The position numbers and the translations under genes are program-made. From the NCBI RefSeq assembly GCF_036711975.1, contig NC_091968.1:15996001-16060000 (forward strand): 64,000 bases of DNA, read 5' to 3'. This DNA is from Onthophagus taurus. Its lineage: Eukaryota; Arthropoda; Insecta; Coleoptera; Scarabaeidae. This document shows positions 24,965 through 36,639 of this stretch, in pieces. Every line of letters begins with the position of its first letter. The first letter of the stretch is position 1. The notes below the pieces were generated by a model. That model was not told the DNA's origin, ran no database searches, and saw nothing but the letters and a program-made list of their open reading frames with translations.

Positions 24965-25500
24965 GAACACTTCCATATCTGAATCTGCTAGTTTTCCATA
25001 TGAATATGTAAATAGAATAATCAGGCAAAATAATTTGATATTAAAATAGTATTATTTAAGTGTATGCCTAACCTATCCTTTGGTATGGACTCCCTCTGCT
25101 GATAGAATGAGAGTCATTCGGCTTGCGCATACTATATATCAATCCTATTATTCCACGTGAAAAATAACCATAATGCTCTGATCTCAATGAGAGGTAGTAC
25201 TTTCATGGAGGCATTGTCGTTAGCGAGGCTTACAAACCCTCCAGCATGCCTATGAAGTGGGTATATCTGCATCATGATTATTTTCCACGTGGAATAATAG
25301 GATTGATATGTAGTATGCGCAAGCCGAATGACTCTCATTCTGTCAGCGGAAGGAGTCGATATCAAAGGATAAGTTCGGCAAACACTTAAATAATACTATT
25401 TTAATATTAAATAATTTTGCACGAATGTTTTATTCATATGTACATATGGTACACTAGCTCAAGATATGGAAGTATTCAATATATTTTCCACAAGCAATAA
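24965..25500. mobile_element. Palindromic MITE, copy 2
   Basis: A direct repeat of copy 1 with a few percent difference, including the same outer sequence TTCCATATCTGAA and CTAGTTTTCCATAT. Between the two copies lies an extra half-arm (about 24740-24800) and unrelated sequence near 24800-24960. Confidence 0.75.
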
Positions 25501-26430
25501 TATTTTTAATATTTTAATAATGATATTTTATTTCTCTATTTTACAAAAAAGCATAGAGTGCGTCAATTTAACAATAATTACATTGTGATATAATACAAAT
25601 TGAATTCAAACATTAAATTGGAAAAACATGTCAATGGTATATATCGGATTTTCCGTGACAATAGCTTTCAGTCTCCTCCGGAATCTTGGAACTGGCAGAT
25701 TCTTTAAACATGATTCTTCTCTCGTTTGTGCCCATAGTTTAAGCTAGATTTACGCTAAGTTTTCTTTATTTATTCTCGTTTTCCTCACCATTACCGCTAA
25801 TAAGAATTTTTTATTTTTATTTTAGTACCTAAATTAGTTTATGTAAGTAGTCGTTATTAGAGTATATGCGATAAGATAATTTATAATAATTAGTATTGTA
25901 GCATCTATGTTCGAATATATGCCTTAAATATTGTATTTTTTCTTTAATTTATTTAAATAGATTATATTTATTTATTTCTTTCATAATTTGTTTCAATAGT
26001 TGATCCCACGGTTAGGCACGGAAGCCCTAGCGTTTGCTTTACATAACTTTTATTTAATTTAATTTTTTTTTCTTTAATAGATGCGTGCGCCAATTTACGC
26101 CATCAAATCACTAAAGAAGATACACTAAAAGACATTTCCACATTTAAAGATTGTTATTATTTCATTCAGTAAAATGTTTATTAGTCCTACTTCATTTTGG
26201 TGCGTTTTTAAGATTCTTTCTAAGGAGAATTTTAAATAGCAACGATTGTATCTAAGTAACACCAATGAACTTTATGTATTAATTGTTAGCTATCGACCCT
26301 TAAACATTAAACCCGCAAAGTGCAAGCAAAGTGAAAGCATTTTATTCCTCGGATAATGAGAGAGATGAAGAAAACTTTTTCAGATGCTATTTCTTTGATG
26401 TCATTTAGATACAGTGTATATATATATATA
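25501..26430. other. AT-rich stretch with no recognised gene
   Basis: No coding domain found. It should contain the remaining 3' part of the surrounding Ginger element, but I could not find the expected cysteine-rich tail on the minus strand. Confidence 0.3.
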
Positions 26431-26432
26431 TA

Positions 26433-27575
26433 CAGGGTGATTCATTAGCTCTATGACAAACTTTGGCAGATGAAAGGTGATGCGATTCTAAGGAAAAAAT
26501 GTTATATGAATATGGGTCCGATTCATTTTGGTTAAAGAGTTACAAGCCTTTGAAAATTTTACACAGTTTAATAGGCAAATGAAAATGTAACAAAAAATAA
26601 GTTTAAAAATTTTTTACAAAAATTGTTCGAAATGTCCGCCTTCAGCTTGAATTCACGCTTCACATCGACGAAGTAAAGATTTGCAACAATCCCAACAATA
26701 ATTATGAAACACAAATACAGAGTTGGCTGTGATAACAAAACTGAGTTCTTTATGTCAAACATTTCAATTTACTCTATTCTGTGTGTTTCAAAGTTTATAA
26801 TTGTCAGAGTTTTGATCGAAAACGAAAATGCATGTATTTACGACTGAAGAATATGCAGATATTATTTTTGTATACGGGCTTTGTAATGGAAACGCTCGGC
26901 AAGTAGCAAGAGAATACCTTCGTAGGTTTCCAAATAGACATCAACCTGCCCATACAGTGTTTAGTGCATCATTTCGCAGACTGAGAGAAACAGGTAACCC
27001 CGCTCCACTACATTCCGTTCGTCCCCATGATGTGAATGTACAAAATGAAGAACGTGTTATTGATTTAGTACTTGACGACCCTTCAATTAGTACTCGGCGT
27101 ATAGCGAGCATGTTACAAATATCCCAAAGTTTTGTATGGCGTGTATTGAATCGAGAAATGTTACATCCGTTTCATCAGATCTAAATCCGCTGGATTATTA
27201 TTTCTGGGGACACATGAAGCAGCTTGTGTACCATGTAGATATTACTACCCATCAGCAACTACTGGACAGAATTCAAGATGCAGCTAATAGCATACGGAAT
27301 GATCCAAATATCATACGTCGTGTGATAGAATCTTTACTTCGTCGATGTGAGGCGTGCATTCAAGCTGAAGACGGACATTTCGAACAATTTTTGTAATTTT
27401 TAAATTTATTTTTTATGTTACATTTTCATTTGCCTATTAAACTGTGTAAAATTTTCAAAGGCTTGTAACTCTTTAACCAAAATGAATCGGACCCATATTC
27501 ATATAACATTTTTTCCTTAGAATCGCATCACCTTTCATCTGCCAAAGTTTGTCATAGAGCTAATGAATCACCCTG
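26433..27575 (+). mobile_element. Mariner-type transposon, internally deleted, TA target duplication
   Basis: Perfectly bounded: CAGGGTGATTCATTAGC at 26433 and its inverse at 27559-27575, flanked by TA on both sides. The inverted repeats run about 150 bp, ending near AGTTTAATAGGCAAATG / CATTTGCCTATTAAACT. It carries the two ends of a transposase gene but lacks the middle. Confidence 0.9.
26828..27396 (+). pseudogene. Mariner-type transposase with catalytic core deleted
   Basis: The first frame (ATG 26828) encodes about 110 residues with a DUF4817-like helix-turn-helix pair: FTTEEYADIIFVYG, FRRLRETGNPAPLH, then DPSISTRRIASMLQISQ. The second, in another frame to TAA 27394-27396, encodes the C-terminus: SDLNPLDYYFWGHMKQLVY and RRCEACIQAEDGHFEQFL. 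In this family LNPLDYFLWG follows the last catalytic Asp. The two join at about 27160-27180, so roughly 150 residues including the first catalytic residues are gone, and the frame shifts at the junction. Confidence 0.8.
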
Positions 27576-27722
27576 TATATACATATATAGGTGACGTCCT
27601 TTGAGGTCGGGGCTAATTGATCGTCTCTTTTCTTATTATGACTCTATCTCACTTATCTACATTTATTCTCTTTTTGAGAATAAACAGTGCGTGATGCAAC
27701 CCAACATATACAGTTGCCGACT

Positions 27723-29210
27723 TTATACATATGGTTGGTTAGCAATCTGGAGTAGTATAATCAATGGTAAAACACAGTCTCCCACATCTTTATCAGGTAA
27801 CCACTTCTTGGAAGTTGACGCCATATCTTCTGCCTGACGTTTCTGGCCTTCATAACGTTTTTCCCGTTGTAACTGTATTAGTTGTTCTGTAGTGCATAAA
27901 TTGCACAATTTGTCATCAGTAGCACATGATATATGTATGAGAACTTTACATTTTTCACATATCTGACATGGGTCAATATCTGCACTCTGACACACCGGAC
28001 AAATTACTACATCGTCTTTTGTCGCCATCTGTAGCTCAACAACTCCACAGTCCATATTATCACTTGATATGGAGTCTACGTTTTGGATCTTTACGTTAGT
28101 ATCCAGTTCATTCGGTTCTAGTTCGATACCTAGCTCTTTCGTTGCTTCTGTGACCGGTTCTTCACACCGCTGTTCGTGTTCTTCTTCTCTAAAAACTCCC
28201 ATTTCTTTCTCCTGATTTTCTAGCTCTTCTTCTGTAGTTATATTTGAAAGAATGGTGGGCGGAAGATTTGTTGACTTCAGGCCAAATTTTATCACTCTGT
28301 GCAACAAATTATTTTTCTGCCATTGCGTAAAATAACACCCAACTGACCACCTGGTAGATATCCACGACCGTAAGATGTTCTCGACATCTTGATTTGAACG
28401 CTCAACGCTGCCCTGGCTTTGAGGATGGCGAGATCTTCCATGAACAATTAATAACTGTGGCCACAAGATTTTCAACTCTTCTACTATCTTGTTCGCAAAT
28501 TCAGGCGCATTGTCCCTTTGCAAAATCGATGGCACACCAAATTGAAGAAAAATCTTCAAAAGTTCTTCCGCAACGTTTACAGCGTGTTTTGAACGTAAAG
28601 GCCTCAGACATACGTACTTGGTGGAATGGTCTTGATAATTCAATAGCCATTTATACTCACTGTCGCGTATAGATTGAAAATCGATTAAATCTACTTGACC
28701 TCTGGTCATAAAATCTTTAGAAGTAATCGGTTTTACAACAATTTTTGATACAATTTTATTCTTTTTTGTTTAACAATATTTACATGCCTTCAAGAACATT
28801 TCTACGCAAGGCCTCGGAATAAAATATTTTTGTTGAACTATATTGATCATTTTATCTCTGGACCCATGGGCACAACTAATATGAATATCTAATAACCTTT
28901 CAAATAGTTCTTCTTCCGGGATGACATAAATTAAAGGATCGTTTTTTCCTTAACTTTTTTATGACATGTTGTTGATCGCCTACTTTCATAACATCATACA
29001 TTTGCAGTAAATAATACTCTCTTCTGCTTTTCTTGCTATTCTTTTGTTTTGCTTGAGTAATTTCCAGCGCCATCTATTAATTCTCTATTTTATAACCTCA
29101 AAACAACAAAAAACATCAATACTTACTTCTTTTAGTTGATCGACCGTGTACCGCTTATTAGGTTTTTCTTTGTAGTAACGACAGTAGTGTTCTTCAAACA
29201 GCTCCTCATC
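27723..29210 (-). pseudogene. KRBA2-like / Ginger integrase-type transposase (broken)
   Basis: The longest piece (28709 to 27723) begins MTRGQVDLIDFQSIRDSEYKW, an integrase catalytic core: the first Asp in VDLIDF, the second in LQRDNAPEF, and the Glu in SQGSVERSNQD. A Cys-rich finger follows (CPVCQSAD, CQICEKC, HISC, CNLC). Upstream minus-strand sequence to about 29210 holds the N-terminal region with stops and frameshifts: EELFEEHYCRYYKE near 29190, QQHVIKKLRKK near 28960 and a zinc-binding segment near 28780. The C-terminus beyond DKDVGDCV is disrupted and a mariner sits just downstream. It is the presumed transposase of the 9.1-kb element around it. Confidence 0.75.
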
Positions 29211-29559
29211 ACTTCTTCCAGAATGATTTTCCATGCTTGCTAATTTAGTTAGTGCTGGTCGTTTCATGAACCTTCGATACCTTTATTGCGGCAGATTGTG
29301 TACCGAGATGGAGTACGCGATTTGCCGAATATGATCGGGCGTTTCATGAACAGCCTCGTCAGAAAACGAAATCCTTAACATTTACACAAAATGCCGACGC
29401 TTCATGAACTGCCTAGGATTTTCGGGAACTGACGGATGTCGCCATGTGACCACGACATATACACATTTCTACCCGCTTTGTTACTGTTTAGTCAACAATT
29501 TCTTTCACCGTGCTCCACACGAAGAAATCCATCCACAAGCCTTGGAAATGTTCTCAAAT

Positions 29560-29985
29560 CAGGTGTGACTCAAATGTGACAAATTTGGTTTGCACAAGTC
29601 GACAAAATACAACATCTTATTAAGTAATTTACTCGCGGAAAGAATTATAACAGTAATAGATTACATACAAAACCCTCCATACGAAGCCCTTACTCTTCAC
29701 TGAAGAAATTGATAATAGGACGGTTATCTTCCAGCGAAGAGAAGCGTCTAGATGATTTATTATTCGATACCCAAATTGGAGATCAACGACCGTCCGATTT
29801 CTACCGATCGTTATTAAACACGGTCAGAGGATCACAAGTCGTGACTCTCAATTTGTTACTTAAACTGTGGAATAGAAAGTTACCTCAGGATATATCGGTG
29901 GCCCTCCTATCCTCGTGAAAAGACGATGTTACCAATCTCCTTTCAATCGCCGACAAAGTTTGGGACGCCATAATTCATTTACACT
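29560..29985 (+). pseudogene. Gypsy-type Gag fragment
   Basis: The frame LIIGRLSSSEEKRLDDLLFD, then GDQRPSDFYRSLLNTVRG, then LLKLWNRKLPQDISVALLSS followed by KDDVTNLLSIADKVWD matches the capsid region of Gag from insect Ty3/gypsy elements (ESEExRLxxLL...GDxxPSxFxxxL...LWxxRLPxxxxxxL). A stop at 29916-29918 and upstream frameshifts show decay. It ends close to the FB2 insertion. Confidence 0.6.
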
Positions 29986-30399
29986 CCTTCCATTTCTTCT
30001 CAAATTCCTCTCCAACCAAGACCAATAAGAACCCAACAGCCGCAAAACCGAACTAATTTTGACATACTACTAACAACAATGAATGATTTGAACTGGTGTG
30101 AAGTTATCCATAAATCCCAGCAATAAACTTAAAACATTAATAATTCCGTAACCATTACGATTTGGGTAACCAAATTTCACACACAGGTCACTCTTACCCT
30201 CAAGAACAGCTAACCACCCCCATTTGGTAAAAAAAAAATTTTTCAACCCTCACCCCCGAAAAAGGGATGTTTTCGCCCTGATGGGCACCTTCGAATTAAA
30301 CGAAATTCTACCACATAATAGAACACACTTCTAAGTATTTTTATCAATTTTCAAAACACCGTAAGCCCTAACGGTTTTCGAGAAAAAAAATCAGTATTA

Positions 30400-33300
30400 T
30401 AAACCGCGGATGGGACTTTAGGGGTGAATTTGACCCCGTTGGGCACCTCCAAAATTGACGAAATTTTAGGATGATTTAGAGGATGCCTTTAGCGATTGAA
30501 ATCAACCATCCAAACACCGTAATGTATTACGGTTTCGGAGAAAAAAAATGTGTTATTAGACACTATAGGTATACAGCGCGGCGCGGACTTTGGGGGTGAA
30601 TTTGACCCCGTTGGGCACCTCCAAAATTGACGAAATTTTAGGATGATTTAGAGGATGCCTTTAGCGATTGAAATCAACCATCCAAACACCGTAATGTATT
30701 ACGGTTTCGGAGAAAAAAAATGTGTCATTAGACACTATAGGTATACAGCGCGGCGCGGACTTTGGGGGTGAATTTGACCCAGTTGGGCACCTCCAAAATT
30801 GACGAAATTTTAGGATGATTTAGAGGATGCCTTTAGCGATTGAAATCAACCATCCAAACACCGTAATGTATTACGGTTTCCGAGAAAAAAAATCTGTTAT
30901 TAGACACTATCGGTATACAGCGCGGCGCGGACTTTGGGGGTGAATTTGACCCCGTTGGGCACCTCCAAAATTGACGAAATTTTAGGATGATTTAGAGGAT
31001 GCCTTTAGCGATTGAAATCAACCATCCAAACACCGTAATGTATTACGGTTTCGGAGAAAAAAAATGTGTTATTAGACACTATAGGTATACAGCGCGGCGC
31101 GGACTTTGGGGGTGAATTTGACCCCGTTGGGCACCTCCAAAATTGACGAAATTTTAGGATGATTTAGAGGATGCCTTTAGCGATTGAAATCAACCATCCA
31201 AACACCGTAATGTATTACTGTTTCCGAGAAAAAAAATGTGTTATTAGACACAATAGGTATACAGCGGGGCGCGGACTTTGGGGGTGAATTTGACCCCGTT
31301 GGGCACCTCCAAAATTGACGAAATTTTAGGATGATTTAGAGGATGCCTTTAGCGATTGAAATCAACCATCCAAACACCGTAATGTATTACGGTTTCGGAG
31401 AAAAAAAATGTGTTATTAGACACTATAGGTATACAGCGCGGCGCGGACTTTGGGGGTGAATTTGACCCCGTTGGGCACCTCCAAAATTGACGAAATTTTA
31501 GGATGATTTAGAGGATGCCTTTAGCGATTGAAATCAACCATCCAAACACCGTAATGTATTACGGTTTCGGAGAAAAAAAATGTGTTATTAGACACAATAG
31601 GTATACAGCGGGGCGCGGACTTTGGGGGTGAATTTGACCCCGTTGGGCACCTCCAAAATTGACGAAATTTTAGGATGATTTAGAGGATGCCTTTAGCGAT
31701 TGAAATCAACCATCCAAACACCGTAATGTATTACGGTTTCGGAGAAAAAAAATGTGTTATTAGACACTATAGGTATACAGCGCGGCGCGGACTTTGGGGG
31801 TGAATTTGACCCCGTTGGGCACCTCCAAAATTGATGAAATTTTAGGATGATTTAGAGGATGCCTTTAGCGATTGAAATCAACCATCCAAACACCGTAATG
31901 TATTACGGTTTCGGAGAAAAAAAATGTGTTATTAGACACTATAGGTATACAGCGCGGCGCGGACTTTGGGGGTGAATTTGACCCCGTTGGGCACCCCCAA
32001 AATTGACGAAATTTTAGGATGATTTAGAGGATGCCTTTAGCGATTGAAATCAACCATCCAAACACCGTAATGTATTACGGTTTCCGAGAAAAAAAATCTG
32101 TTATTAGACACTATCGGTATACAGCGCGGCGCGGACTTTGGGGGTGAATTTGACCCCGTTGGGCACCTCCAAAATTGACGAAATTTTAGGATGATTTAGA
32201 GGATGCCTTTAGCGATTGAAATCAACCATCCAAACACCGTAATGTATTACGGTTTCGGAGAAAAAAAATGTGTTATTAGACACTATAGGTATACAGCGCG
32301 GCGCGGACTTTGGGGGTGAATTTGACCCCGTTGGGCACCTCCAAAATTGACGAAATTTTAGGATGATTTAGAGGATGCCTTTAGCGATTGAAATCAACCA
32401 TCCAAACACCGTAATGTATTACGGTTTCGGAGAAAAAAAATGTGTTATTAGACACAATAGGTATACAGCGGGGCGCGGACTTTGGGGGTGAATTTGACCC
32501 CGTTGGGCACCTCCAAAATTGACGAAATTTTAGGATGATTTAGAGGATGCCTTTAGCGATTGAAATCAACCATCCAAACACCGTAATGTATTACGGTTTC
32601 GGAGAAAAAAAATGTGTTATTAGACACTATAGGTATACAGCGCGGCGCGGACTTTGGGGGTGAATTTGACCCCGTTGGGCACCTCCAAAATTGATGAAAT
32701 TTTAGGATGATTTAGAGGATGCCTTTAGCGATTGAAATCAACCATCCAAACACCGTAATGTATTACGGTTTCGGAGAAAAAAAATGTGTTATTAGACACT
32801 ATAGGTATACAGCGCGGCGCGGACTTTGGGGGTGAATTTGACCCCGTTGGGCACCCCCAAAATTGACGAAATTTTAGGATGATTTAGAGGATGCCTTTAG
32901 CGATTGAAATCAACCATCCAAACACCGTAATGTATTACGGTTTCCAAGAAAAAAAATCTGTTATTAGACACTATCGGTATACAGCGCGGCGCGGACTTTG
33001 GGGGTGAATTTGACCCCGTTGGGCACCTCCAAAATTGACGAAATTTTAGGATGATTTAGAGGATGCCTTTAGCGATTGAAATCAACCATCCAAACACCGT
33101 AATGTATTACGGTTTCGGAGAAAAAAAATGTGTCATTAGCACTATAGGTATACAGCGCGGCGCGGTCTTTGGGGGTGAATTTGACCCCGTTGGGCACCTC
33201 CAAAATTGACGAAATTTTAGGATGATTTAGAGGATGCCTTTAGCGATTGAAATCAACCATCCAAACACCGTAATGTATTACGGTTTCCGAGATTGTCTGA
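30400..33300 (+). repeat. FB2 left arm array, 172-bp units (~17)
   Basis: GGGGTGAATTTGACCCC starts at 30421, 30593, 30765, 30937, 31109 and onward to 33172, nearly always 172 bp apart. Each unit also has GGATGATTTAGAGGATGCC, CACCGTAATGTATTACGG and GTATACAGCGCGGCGCGGAC. Marked variants recur together at multiples of 172 bp (for example the CTATCGGT variant near 30911, 32113 and 32973), which indicates higher-order blocks. Confidence 0.95.
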
Positions 33301-33364
33301 AATTTTAGGATGATTTGGAGAGTGGATTTTTGATAGAAAAAAAAACTTTTGATAAAGAATGAAA

Positions 33365-33370
33365 TTTATT
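33365..33370 (-). terminator. Polyadenylation signal of the FB2 hydrolase gene
   Basis: AATAAA on the minus strand lies three bases after the TAA stop and before the tandem array begins, so the transcript can end inside the element interior. Confidence 0.6.
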
Positions 33371-33373
33371 ATA

Positions 33374-34125
33374 TTAATGGTCTGTTTTACTTATAATTAA
33401 ATTGTGTAATGGATTGAGAATATTATTATAATTAGTTGCTACCGCGTTCCAAACCGCTTCCAATCCTTGTTCATTTAAGTGAATGCCATCCCTGTGTAGA
33501 AATTTGTATTAAACACATAAGAAAAGAAAAATTTTCACGTTGTGTTACCCTTCCATCATGTTTCTGTTAACAATTGCTTCAATGTCGGTACAATTGATTT
33601 GCTTTTCAGCACAAAACCGTCGAATGTAATGATTGATTTCCTATAAAGGCATAGAGAGTATTTATTTATAGCATGACATAGAAATTATAATATCTTACGT
33701 TCACAGACTCGAAGTTTTTGCAGGGAGGAATTGTGCAAATTTGTATTCCTTTAGGATTTAAGGAAAGAAGGAAGCGGAAGAGGTGAGAATATTGGGACTT
33801 TAGTTGGGATGGTGATGTTTTGTGGAGTATATCGTTAGTTCCTATCATTATAACGATATGTCGTTCAACAATATCTCCACAAAACCAAGGGGAACATGTT
33901 TTTGGAATACACTTTGCGCGCCGCAAAAGTTTTAGTATTGTTTGACCGCCTACTGCTAAGTCGAGGAAATATTTTCCGTTGCTTGTCCGTTTTGATTGTC
34001 GTCCTAAAAATATATACCATTAGTAGGAATTAACTTCATATCTGTTAAAACAAATACTTACTTTGTATAGTACGTAGCATTCGGCAAAAATTACTATCGC
34101 CCAAAAACAGTAATTTCGTCGGCAT
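33374..34125 (-). CDS. SGNH/GDSL-type hydrolase, four exons, carried inside FB2
   Basis: Exons (minus): 34125-34062, 34003-33699, 33640-33549 and 33491-33374, 579 nt in total, 192 residues and TAA. All three introns have GT...AG borders and the phases fit without any stop. SGNH signatures are present in order: LFLGDSN with nucleophile Ser11 (block I), AVGG with Gly41 (block II), MIGTND with Asn78 (block III), and DGIH with Asp155 and His158 (block V). The family hydrolyses esters or related bonds; the substrate here is unknown. There is no signal peptide or membrane segment, so it is probably intracellular. Start chosen: first ATG downstream of a TATA/initiator pair. AATAAA lies just after the stop. 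It is the only intact gene in FB2 and looks like cargo. Some retroelements carry esterase domains of this class, but I know of no foldback example. Confidence 0.82.
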
Positions 34126-34164
34126 CTTCGCTGGTCACTGGTTTTAACAAGAGATAAGCAGAAC

Positions 34165-34200
34165 AACTGATCTCTGCAATAGCTGAGGAACCTTTATATA
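34165..34200 (-). promoter_or_regulatory. TATA box and initiator of the FB2 hydrolase gene
   Basis: On the minus strand TATATAAAGG (34200-34191) is followed by TCAGTT (34170-34165). The initiator A is 32 bases from the first T of the TATA box, the canonical arthropod spacing. The ATG is about 43 bases further on. Confidence 0.7.
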
Positions 34201-34204
34201 TTAT

Positions 34205-34965
34205 TAAGTTCTTACCTGTGTTACAGTAATATCGATGGCTATGATTGGTCAAAGCCGGTGTAAGTGTACTTACAATGCACTAACTCGTAAGCCACGTACC
34301 TGCTTAAGTGACCTTTTTACTGAAAAGAAGTTAAAAAGGAATTCCCTGTACATTTATTAACATCAAAAATAAGTTTCTGAATATCACTATTTCTTTATTA
34401 ACTTCGCGCTTCTAAATGAAGACGTCGTTACCTCGCCAAATATTAATATATATATATATTATATATTTAATTAAATATAACTATATTTGTAATTTATAAT
34501 TTATATTATATATAAATATAATAACTTATTTATACACAATATATTATATACACAAAAATATTAACGAAAATATCGAAGCAGATTGATTCTAAAAAGAACC
34601 GATAAAATATCCATAAAGCGCGAACTACAGCAAAATATATCAACTAGTGATCTCCGTCCCCAATAGAATAGTTTAAGCACATTTATAAGTTTACTCCTCA
34701 CCCTTCTGGCAAAATCTAAAAAAAAACAAAGGCGCTCTAAAACAACGCCGAATAAGTCGGCAACTATTTTCCCGGAATGCACTTATAATGCAAAAAATAT
34801 GGACATATTTTTTCCTTAATACCTGCGCCTTTTGTAACTGCACGTGGCGGAGTTCTTACCCTTTGTCAGTAACGACTAAAAGCACATAAAACTACAAAAT
34901 GCCTTTCTTAACAAAATTTATTTTTTCCATGAAATATTAAGAGTTTCGCAGTTTTCATAATCTAT
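34205..34965. other. FB2 interior upstream of the hydrolase, AT-rich, no recognised gene
   Basis: Contains a TA-rich tract at 34440-34560 and a 73-codon minus-strand frame (34561-34782) without recognisable family, promoter or splice context. It probably acts as upstream spacer. Confidence 0.4.
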
Positions 34966-34969
34966 TAAA

Positions 34970-36200
34970 ATCGCTAAAGGCACCTGCTATCTGGTCTACA
35001 TACGTGTACAATTTAATAACAAATTTTTTTCTCTGAAGCCGTTAAGGGTTACGGTGTCTTGACGGTCGATTTAAATCGCTAAAGGCATCCTCTAAATCAT
35101 CCTAAAATTTCATCAATTTTGGAGGTGCCCAACGGGGTCAAATTCACCCCCAAAGTCCGCGCCGCGCTGTATACCTATAGTGTCTAATAACACATTTTTT
35201 TTCTCGGAAACCGTAATACATTACGGTGTTTGGATGGTTGATTTCAATCGCTAAAGGCATCCTCTAAATCATCCTAAAATTTCGTCAATTTTGGAGGTGC
35301 CCAACGGGGTCAAATTCACCCCCAAAGTCCGCGCCGCGCTGTATACCTATAGTGTCTAATAACAGATTTTTTTTCTCGGAAACCGTAATACATTACGGTG
35401 TTTGGATGGTTGATTTCAATCGCTAAAGGCATCCTCTAAATCATCTTAAAATTTCGTCAATTTTGGAGGTGCCCAACGGGGTCAAATTCACCCCCAAAGT
35501 CCGCGCCGCGCTGTATACCTATAGTGTCTAATAACAGATTTTTTTTCTCGGAAACCGTAATACATTACGGTGTTTGGATGGTTGATTTCAATCGCTAAAG
35601 GCATCCTCTAAATCATCCTAAAATTTCGTCAATTTTGGAGGTGCCCAACGGGGTCAAATTCACCCCCAAAGTCCGCGCCGCGCTGTATACCTATAGTGTC
35701 TAATAACAATTTTTTTTTCTCGGAAACCGTTATACCTTACGGTGTTTGGATGGTCGATTTAAATCGCTAAAGGCATCCTTTAAATCATCCTAAAATTTCA
35801 TCAATTTTGGAGGTGCCCAACGGGGTCAAATTCACCCCCAAAGTCCGCGCCGCGCTGTATACCTATAGTGTCTAATAACAATTTTTTTTTCTCGGAAACC
35901 GTTATACCTTACGGTGTTTGGATGGTCGATTTAAATCGCTAAAGGCATCCTCTAAATCATCCTAAAATTTCATCAATTTTGGAGGTGCCCAACGGGGTCA
36001 AATTCACCCCCAAAGTCCGCGCCGCGCTGTATACCTATAGTGTCTAATAACAATTTTTTTTTCTCGGAAACCGTTATACCTTACGGTGTTTGGATGGTCG
36101 ATTTAAATCGCTAAAGGCATCCTCTAAATCATCCTAAAATTTCATCAATTTTGGAGGTGCCCAACGGGGTCAAATTCACCCCTAAAGTCCCATCCGCGGT
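34970..36200 (-). repeat. FB2 right arm array, inverted 172-bp units (~7)
   Basis: AACGGGGTCAAATTCACCCC begins at 35131, 35303, 35475, 35647, 35819, 35991 and 36163, each 172 bp apart, in reverse orientation to the left arm. The innermost unit (about 34970-35100) is more diverged. Confidence 0.95.
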
Positions 36201-36639
36201 TTATAAGAATGATTTTTTTTCTCGAAAACCGTTAGGGCTTACGGTGTTTTGAAAATTGATAAAAATACTTAGAACTGTGTTCTATTATGTGGTAGAATTT
36301 GGTTTAATTCGAAGGTGCCCATCAGGGCGAAAACATCCCTTTTTCGGGGGTGGGGGTTGAAACAAATTTTTTTTACCAAATGGGGGTGGTAAGCTGTTCT
36401 TGAGGGTAAGAGTGACCTCTGTGTGAAATTTGGTTACCCAAATCGTATTAGTTACGGAATTATTAATGTTTTAAGTTTATTGCTGGGATTTATGGATAAC
36501 TTCACACCAGTATGATTTGACACTAAAATGTCAAACATTGCTAAAAACCATAGAAAACCAACAACAAACAAGAGTCGATAAATATAAACCATATTGATGT
36601 TTAATTAAGTAAAACTCAAGTAAAACTGAGAAAACATTT

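Larger units (their letters stand above)
20357..29465 (-). mobile_element. Ginger-type DNA transposon with ~0.21-kb terminal inverted repeats, heavily nested
   Basis: The left repeat (20357-20570, starting TGTGTATATGTCGTGGTCAC) is matched in reverse complement by the right repeat (29252-29465, ending ...CATATACACA) over about 214 bp with few differences. TGT...ACA ends and an internal integrase of KRBA2 type fit Ginger elements. No matching short target duplication is visible (left flank CAACA, right flank TTTCT). Nested inside are a MITE, a gypsy LTR, Penelope pieces, two palindromic MITEs and a mariner, which explains the 9.1-kb span. Confidence 0.75.
30092..36511. mobile_element. FoldBack element FB2 carrying an SGNH-hydrolase gene
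   Basis: The left end (ACTGGTGTGAAGTTATCC) and right end are exact inverses at the tip. A perfect 9-bp duplication, ATGATTTGA, lies at 30083-30091 and 36512-36520. About 0.33 kb of unique terminal sequence is more than 95% alike between arms by eye, followed by tandem 172-bp arrays, 17 copies left and 7 right. The 1.7-kb interior has no transposase but holds a complete-looking four-exon gene. The tip shares TGAAGTTA at positions 8-15 with FB1 and FB3, so FB2 is probably moved by the same transposase. Arm similarity and the perfect duplication suggest a recent insertion. Confidence 0.93.

Noticed and set aside
34561..34782. 73-codon minus-strand frame inside FB2
   Set aside because: No family resemblance, no TATA/initiator or splice signals fitting it; kept only as part of the FB2 interior.
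30400..36200. Regular repeats suggestive of a CRISPR array
   Set aside because: Units are contiguous 172-bp tandem repeats without unique spacers, in inverted arms of a eukaryotic transposon.
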